Shown here: positions 4,901-8,284 of the stretch, piece after piece
Layout of the letters: each line of letters begins with the position of its first letter
Position numbering within the stretch: position 1 is the first letter of the stretch
Assembly (NCBI GenBank): GCA_016185815.1
Contig: JACPMT010000026.1
Location: 1 to 8,284 of the forward strand
Source: Candidatus Woesearchaeota archaeon
GTDB taxonomy: Archaea > Nanobdellota > Nanobdellia > Woesearchaeales > GW2011-AR4
Length of the DNA: 8,284 bases
Direction: 5' to 3'
Notes under the pieces: model-generated
Told to the model about the DNA's origin: nothing
The model's database searches: none
The model's input: the letters and a program-made list of their open reading frames with translations, nothing else
Position numbers and translations under genes: made by a program

Positions 4901-5395
4901 ATGGCTTTCTTCAGAATCAAGAAAATAAAGGGGAAAGAGTATGCATATATGGTTGAGAGTAAGTGGCATAAAAAAGGCAGCAGGCAAAAAGTCAAGGGAT
5001 ACATTGGGAGGGCCTACAGATTTGATTTGAAGAACAATGTGGATTTTTTAAGGCATTCCAAAATTGAAGACGTTCAAAATTACATTCAAAGCAACGGCAA
5101 AAACAGAATAATCAACGACTTGGTGGAATGGGAGCTTTTTAAGTTTGGAATAAGCAAAGAGGAATTCTCGATAGACTTAGGCAATGCAAATATTAAAAAA
5201 AATAAAAAGAATGCTGCCCTGCTGATTAATGACGGCTTTATGTGCAGTCTGACTTTGAAGAAGCTGCTTGACTTTAAACCTGAAGGCGACGAGCAAACAG
5301 ATGGCTACCGCCTGGCAAGGGCGTTTGTTGAAGCAGGCATAAAAGTGCCGCAGGACATATTTGTTGGATTATGTCAAAAACTTTTCAGTTTTTGA
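4901..5395 (+). CDS. Conserved-looking DPANN protein, unknown function
   Basis: 164 residues, basic at the N-terminus. The first 40 residues (FFRIKKIKGKEYAYMVESKWHKKGSRQKVKGYIGR, written here in outline: a strand, a YAY turn, then a basic RQKVKGY strand) resemble the opening beta-sheet of IS1634/IS4-type transposases. The catalytic DDE domain is absent and there is no sign of flanking terminal repeats, so it is not a transposase fragment in any obvious sense. A Lys/Asn-rich linker (about 95-104) leads to a helical C-terminal part (105-164) with LINDGFMCSLTLKKLL and GYRLARAFVEAGIKVP. I recall similar proteins as hypothetical in DPANN genomes, but cannot name a function. It has its own leaderless promoter. 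A hairpin repeat follows 6 bp after the stop. Confidence 0.75.
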   Translation: MAFFRIKKIKGKEYAYMVESKWHKKGSRQKVKGYIGRAYRFDLKNNVDFLRHSKIEDVQNYIQSNGKNRIINDLVEWELFKFGISKEEFSIDLGNANIKKNKKNAALLINDGFMCSLTLKKLLDFKPEGDEQTDGYRLARAFVEAGIKVPQDIFVGLCQKLFSF

Positions 5396-5401
5396 GCATG
5401 A

Positions 5402-5428
5402 TCGGAAATGCGTAGCATTTACCGACAT
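5402..5428 (+). repeat. 27-bp hairpin repeat, copy 1
   Basis: Arms TCGGAAATGC (5402-5411) and GCATTTACCGA (5415-5425) pair around a 3-base loop GTA with one bulged A, followed by CAT. The arms and CAT are identical to 8231-8257; only the loop differs. This copy sits between a stop codon (5395) and a TATA box (5438). It could be a terminator-like RNA stem, an operator or a small dispersed repeat. Confidence 0.75.
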
Positions 5429-5437
5429 TTGGAAAGA

Positions 5438-5445
5438 TATATAAA
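5438..5445 (+). promoter_or_regulatory. TATA box of the mini membrane protein
   Basis: TATATAAA, centre 26.5 bp before the ATG at 5468. This spacing selects that ATG over the in-frame one at 5408, which lies inside the hairpin and ahead of the promoter. Confidence 0.65.
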
Positions 5446-5467
5446 ACAACCGAGTGATGTTTTAAAC

Positions 5468-5701
5468 ATGGTAAAACTTATAGGCATGCTTTTGATTGCA
5501 AACAGCTTGCTTTCATTAATATTTGGCACTTTTATTGACTTGAAATATGGCAGCACCGCTGAAATTACTGGGAATGTAATTTCAAACATATTAACACAGC
5601 CTCCTGTTTTAGTTAATTTTTATGATTATTTGTGGGGAGTTGCTTTTTCCTATTCAATGATAAGCTTCGTAATTGGAGTTGTTTTTCTGTTTAGAATATA
5701 A
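5468..5701 (+). CDS. Small two-span membrane protein
   Basis: 77 residues with two hydrophobic segments: about 3-23 (KLIGMLLIANSLLSLIFGTF) and about 55-75 (LWGVAFSYSMISFVIGVVF). They are joined by a roughly 30-residue loop, rich in Thr and Asn, probably outside the cell. The short tails are basic (K3, R76), consistent with both ends being cytoplasmic. It is not recognised as a known family. The shorter start is used because the only good TATA box lies between the two candidate ATGs. The stop (5699-5701) is 9 bp from the uppS TATA box, so the two genes are neighbours with separate promoters. A role in the lipid or glycan steps served by uppS would be a guess from position only. Confidence 0.65.
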   Translation: MVKLIGMLLIANSLLSLIFGTFIDLKYGSTAEITGNVISNILTQPPVLVNFYDYLWGVAFSYSMISFVIGVVFLFRI

Positions 5702-5710
5702 TCCAAAATA

Positions 5711-5718
5711 TATATAAA
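5711..5718 (+). promoter_or_regulatory. TATA box of uppS
   Basis: TATATAAA, centre 25.5 bp before the ATG at 5740, with a pyrimidine-rich gap and no Shine-Dalgarno sequence. Leaderless type. Confidence 0.7.
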
Positions 5719-5739
5719 CCCATAAAACTCTCTTTCCTC

Positions 5740-6435
5740 ATGGCTTCTAAAGTTCCTAGACATATAGCAATAATTCTAGATGGTAACAGAAGGTATGCAA
5801 GAAAGCTTGGCTTAAAGCCATGGCTGGGGCATGAATACGGAGTTAAGAAGCTTGAGCAACTGCTTGAATGGTGCAGGGAGCTTGGCGTAAAAGAAGTGAC
5901 GCTTTACTGCTTCTCAGCAGAAAATTTCAAAAGGGCAAAGACGGAGATTGATTATTTGTTTGGCTTGTTCTGGAGAGAGTTTGAAAAGATGAAGCAAGGA
6001 AGGGGCATATTTAAGGATAAGGTAAAGGTAAATGTGATTGGCAGAACCAATATGTTTTCAAAAAAAATGCAAAAAGCCATGCTTGAGGCAATGCAAAAAA
6101 CAAGAAAAAACAAGGCATTGCTTGTCAATTTTGCAATGGCTTACGGAGGCAGGCAGGAGATAATTGATGCGTTTAAAAGGATATTAAAAAATTTAAAAAA
6201 AACAACACCAAACAAAATCAATGAAAAACTAATAACCGATAATCTTTACCTTAAGAGCGAGCCTGACTTGGTGATAAGGCCGGGGGGGGAAATGAGAACA
6301 TCAAACTTTTTGACTTGGCAGAGTGTATACAGTGAGTTTATTTTCATTAATAAACTATGGCCCGAATTCACCAAAGATGACTTGATTAGCTGCATTGAAG
6401 AATTTAACAAAAGAGAAAGAAGGTTTGGAGAGTAA
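5740..6435 (+). CDS. uppS: cis-Prenyltransferase (polyprenyl diphosphate synthase)
   Basis: 231 residues, complete. It belongs to the family that adds isopentenyl units in cis configuration to make long polyprenyl diphosphates. In archaea these become the dolichol-type lipid carrier for N-glycosylation and surface glycans. Visible motifs: HIAIILDGNRRYA (8-20) with catalytic D14 and the archaeal/eukaryotic DGNRR form; YCFSAENFKR (56-65); NFAMAYGGRQEI (130-141); and the diphosphate-binding RPGGEMRTSNF (180-190) with R180, R186 and S188, followed by YSEF with E199. The enzyme is a soluble, membrane-associated homodimer in known relatives. An unbroken run of eight G at 6282-6289 encodes part of the RPGGE motif. 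The chain length of the product cannot be read from the sequence. recJ follows, with its TATA box 10 bp after the stop. Confidence 0.94.
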   Translation: MASKVPRHIAIILDGNRRYARKLGLKPWLGHEYGVKKLEQLLEWCRELGVKEVTLYCFSAENFKRAKTEIDYLFGLFWREFEKMKQGRGIFKDKVKVNVIGRTNMFSKKMQKAMLEAMQKTRKNKALLVNFAMAYGGRQEIIDAFKRILKNLKKTTPNKINEKLITDNLYLKSEPDLVIRPGGEMRTSNFLTWQSVYSEFIFINKLWPEFTKDDLISCIEEFNKRERRFGE

Positions 6436-6444
6436 AACCAAAAC

Positions 6445-6452
6445 TATAAATA
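6445..6452 (+). promoter_or_regulatory. TATA box of the RecJ-like gene
   Basis: TATAAATA, centre about 45 bp before the ATG at 6494. It predicts a start near 6475 and an 18-nt leader carrying AAGGTG, a Shine-Dalgarno match 7 bases before the ATG. Confidence 0.6.
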
Positions 6453-6493
6453 TAAGGATAAACCTAAAATTTATTTCTAAAAAGGTGTGTTTG

Positions 6494-7915
6494 ATGGATT
6501 CTTACGAAAAATTCAATGAACAGTTAAAGGCTGCTGCTGATGCTTTCAGGCAGATTGACAAAAAAGAGGTCATAAGGCTGATAAGCCATTTGGATGCTGA
6601 TGGCATAAGCGCATGCGCCATTATGATAAAGCTGCTCAACAACGACAACAGGAAGTACTCTGTGTCAATAGTGCAACAGCTAAACAAGGATGTGCTGAAG
6701 CAATTGGCAGCAGAGCCGTACAACTGCTTTATTTTTACAGATATAGGCTCCGGCGTGCTGAACGACATCAAAGAGCTGCTTAAGGGCAGGATAGTACTAG
6801 TTCTGGACCACCACAGCTTTGAAGAAACTGATGATTTAGGCAAGATTGTATTTGTAAATCCGCATACTTGCGGCATTGACGGCGGCAAGGAAATAAGCGG
6901 TGCTGGAGTTGTATTCAGGTTTGCATGCACTGTTGATAACAGCATGGAAGAGCTTGCGCATATTGCAGTCATAGGCGCAATAGGGGATCTACAGGAGCAA
7001 AACGGGTTCTTAAGGCTAAATGATGAAATTCTGAGAATAGCCGTTAAAAAAAATAAAATACAAGTGAAAAGGGGGCTTCGCATTTTTGGATCGCAGACCA
7101 AGCCTTTGCACAAGGCGCTTGAGTACTGCACAGACCCTTACATACCTGGAGTCAGCGGAAGCGAGAGCGGAGCTATCCAATTTCTTTACCAGATTGGCAT
7201 TGAGCCCAAAAATGACAATGGCTGGAAGAAAATAGTTCATTTGGATGAAGAGGAAATGAAAAAGTTGGTTACAGGCATTATAATGAAAAGATTGAACGAA
7301 GCCAATCCAGATGACGTGCTTGGGAATGTGTACATTTTGACCTATGAAGAGGAAGAGAGCCCTACAAGGGATGCAAAAGAGTTTGCCACTTTGCTAAATG
7401 CATGCGGAAGATTGGGAAGGGCTTCTCTTGGCATAGGCGCATGCCTTGGCGACAAAAAAATAAAGCAGCAGGCTATAAGAAGCTTAAGCGACTATAAGAA
7501 AGAGATTGTCAATGCGTTGAACTGGTACAATGAAAACAAGTTTTCTGATGACATATTCTGGGGCAGTGGTTTTGTTATCATAAATGCAAAGAGCAATGTA
7601 ATGTCAACCATGATAGGCACTCTTGCTTCCATACTTTCAAAGTCAAACATCATGACTAACAATACTTTTATCCTTTCAATGGCGCAGGCTCTTGACGGCA
7701 ACACAAAGATTTCATTAAGGACAACAAACAATCTAAATGGAAATCTGGATTTGAAGGACATCATTGAGGAAATAATTAAAGGCATTGGAAACTCTGAAGC
7801 AGGAGGGCACCAGAATGCAGCAGGGGCGGTTATTCCAACAGATAAAGAAATGGATTTTATAGAAACTGCAAAGGAAGTTCTTGGGAAGTATGCGATGGAA
7901 GAGAAGATTGGATGA
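6494..7915 (+). CDS. RecJ/GAN-like DHH single-strand exonuclease
   Basis: 473 residues, matching the length of archaeal RecJ-like GAN nucleases. DHH domain motifs are intact: HLDADG (32-37) with D34 and D36, FTDIG with D83, LDHH (104-107) and GAIGD (161-165). The C-terminal DHHA1 domain carries GGHQNAAG (437-444). These residues bind the two catalytic manganese ions and the DNA strand. Archaeal relatives degrade single-stranded DNA and associate with GINS in the Cdc45-like replication helicase complex; which role applies here is unknown. The start is the ATG at 6494: a longer frame from 6395 would overlap uppS by 41 bp and begin ahead of the promoter, while the chosen start has a good ribosome-binding site and opens with the usual family N-terminus. 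Converges with the next gene across 1 bp. Confidence 0.92.
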   Translation: MDSYEKFNEQLKAAADAFRQIDKKEVIRLISHLDADGISACAIMIKLLNNDNRKYSVSIVQQLNKDVLKQLAAEPYNCFIFTDIGSGVLNDIKELLKGRIVLVLDHHSFEETDDLGKIVFVNPHTCGIDGGKEISGAGVVFRFACTVDNSMEELAHIAVIGAIGDLQEQNGFLRLNDEILRIAVKKNKIQVKRGLRIFGSQTKPLHKALEYCTDPYIPGVSGSESGAIQFLYQIGIEPKNDNGWKKIVHLDEEEMKKLVTGIIMKRLNEANPDDVLGNVYILTYEEEESPTRDAKEFATLLNACGRLGRASLGIGACLGDKKIKQQAIRSLSDYKKEIVNALNWYNENKFSDDIFWGSGFVIINAKSNVMSTMIGTLASILSKSNIMTNNTFILSMAQALDGNTKISLRTTNNLNGNLDLKDIIEEIIKGIGNSEAGGHQNAAGAVIPTDKEMDFIETAKEVLGKYAMEEKIG

Positions 7916-7916
7916 T

Positions 7917-8186
7917 TTACAATATCATCCTTATCCCGTCAATCTTGTCAGCGACTTCCTGCCCTGTCTTCGTTAATGTAAGAAGCTTTAACCTTCCTTG
8001 CTTTTCAAAATTAATCAAACCTGCCTTCTGCATCTCCTGCAGTATCTTCACAACATGGGAGTAAGTGCAGTCAACTGTCTTTGCTATTGAAGAAGCATAG
8101 ACCTCATTTTTTGCGTTTTTCAGCTCGACTAGCATCATTGCTGGCTTTTCCCTGAAAAAAACATTGAATATTTCCTTGTTAACCAT
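7917..8186 (-). CDS. Small winged-helix transcription regulator
   Basis: 89 residues, a single winged-helix domain of the MarR/ArsR-like fold. Residues 8-25 form the first helix. YASSIAKTV (30-38) and CTYSHVVKILQEMQKAGLI (40-58) form the helix-turn-helix with its recognition helix. FEKQGRLKLLTLTKTG (60-75) is the basic wing. The last helix ends in VADKIDGIRMIL. No metal-binding cysteine cluster or ligand domain is present. The ATG at 8186 is preferred because GGGGGT lies 8 bases upstream. In-frame starts at 8201 (ATG) and 8225 (TTG, 102 residues) are alternatives. Its stop is 1 bp from that of the RecJ-like gene, so transcripts would collide without an internal terminator. Its targets are unknown; the hairpin repeat at 8231-8254, just upstream, is a candidate operator. 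Confidence 0.78.
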   Translation of the reverse strand: MVNKEIFNVFFREKPAMMLVELKNAKNEVYASSIAKTVDCTYSHVVKILQEMQKAGLINFEKQGRLKLLTLTKTGQEVADKIDGIRMIL

Positions 8187-8230
8187 CAACACAACCCCCA
8201 TATGTTGAAAATCAGAGATTTTCAAAATGC

Positions 8231-8257
8231 TCGGAAATGCTATGCATTTACCGACAT
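8231..8257 (+). repeat. 27-bp hairpin repeat, copy 2
   Basis: Same arms as 5402-5425 (TCGGAAATGC and GCATTTACCGA) and the same trailing CAT, but with loop TAT instead of GTA. All three differences between the copies are in the loop. It lies 44 bp upstream of the chosen start of the minus-strand regulator, near its predicted transcript start. Confidence 0.75.
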
Positions 8258-8268
8258 ATCTATTTCAG

Positions 8269-8276
8269 AATATATT
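8269..8276 (-). promoter_or_regulatory. Possible TATA box of the winged-helix gene
   Basis: AATATATT, in the minus-strand context AAAATATATTCTG. It predicts a transcript start near 8246, inside the hairpin repeat, with a leader of roughly 60 nt to the ATG at 8186. This is a weak call because the window ends 8 bp later. Confidence 0.3.
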
Positions 8277-8284
8277 TTGCATTA

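Noticed and set aside
5408..5467. N-terminal extension of the mini membrane protein
   Set aside because: The ATG at 5408 lies inside the hairpin repeat and upstream of the only good TATA box, so the 20 extra residues are probably not translated.
1..8284. CRISPR array, tRNA or rRNA genes, insertion sequence with transposase
   Set aside because: No regularly spaced repeats, no cloverleaf with TpsiC-like arm and no transposase catalytic domain were found on either strand by reading.

Overview
The window looks like chromosomal DNA of an A+T-rich archaeon, probably a DPANN lineage such as Woesearchaeota or Pacearchaeota. The lineage is an inference. It rests on an archaeal RNA polymerase subunit L gene, a METTL5-type RNA methyltransferase, a DHH nuclease of the archaeal RecJ/GAN type, a XerA-type recombinase ending in the archaeal KSPLD tail, and coiled-coil/winged-helix proteins of a kind common in these small genomes. 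Promoters are archaeal throughout. TATA boxes close to TATATAAA sit about 25-27 bp, box centre to start codon, ahead of several genes, as expected for leaderless mRNAs. This spacing rule decided several start codons here.

Layout. Positions 3-44 hold the last codons of a gene entering from the left. Positions 45-1306 are an accessory islet: two copies of a 31-bp G-rich repeat (117-147 and 1080-1110) within longer diverged direct repeats; a strongly self-complementary foldback and a neighbouring three-way-junction fold (332-566); and one small gene of unknown function (623-988, minus strand) bracketed by perfect 15-, 10- and 16-bp inverted repeats. The islet runs straight into a complete tyrosine recombinase gene, xerA (1307-2122). 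Facing it are two minus-strand genes of matching architecture, long coiled coil plus C-terminal winged helix (2153-2704 and 2752-3411). A 413-bp gap upstream of the second one carries a helically phased nonamer repeat.

From 3825 to 7915 there is a run of plus-strand genes, mostly with individual promoters: a METTL5-like rRNA-type methyltransferase, rpoL, a DPANN-type unknown protein, a two-span mini membrane protein, a cis-prenyltransferase (uppS) and a RecJ/GAN-like DHH nuclease. A small winged-helix regulator (7917-8186, minus strand) converges on the nuclease gene with a 1-bp gap. A 27-bp hairpin repeat occurs at 5402-5428 and 8231-8257.

The core genes serve transcription, RNA modification, replication and repair, and lipid-carrier synthesis. 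They do not form one pathway. The most unusual part is the islet at 45-1306 next to xerA. Whether the inverted-repeat-bounded gene, the folded element and the recombinase form one system is a hypothesis the sequence suggests but does not prove.
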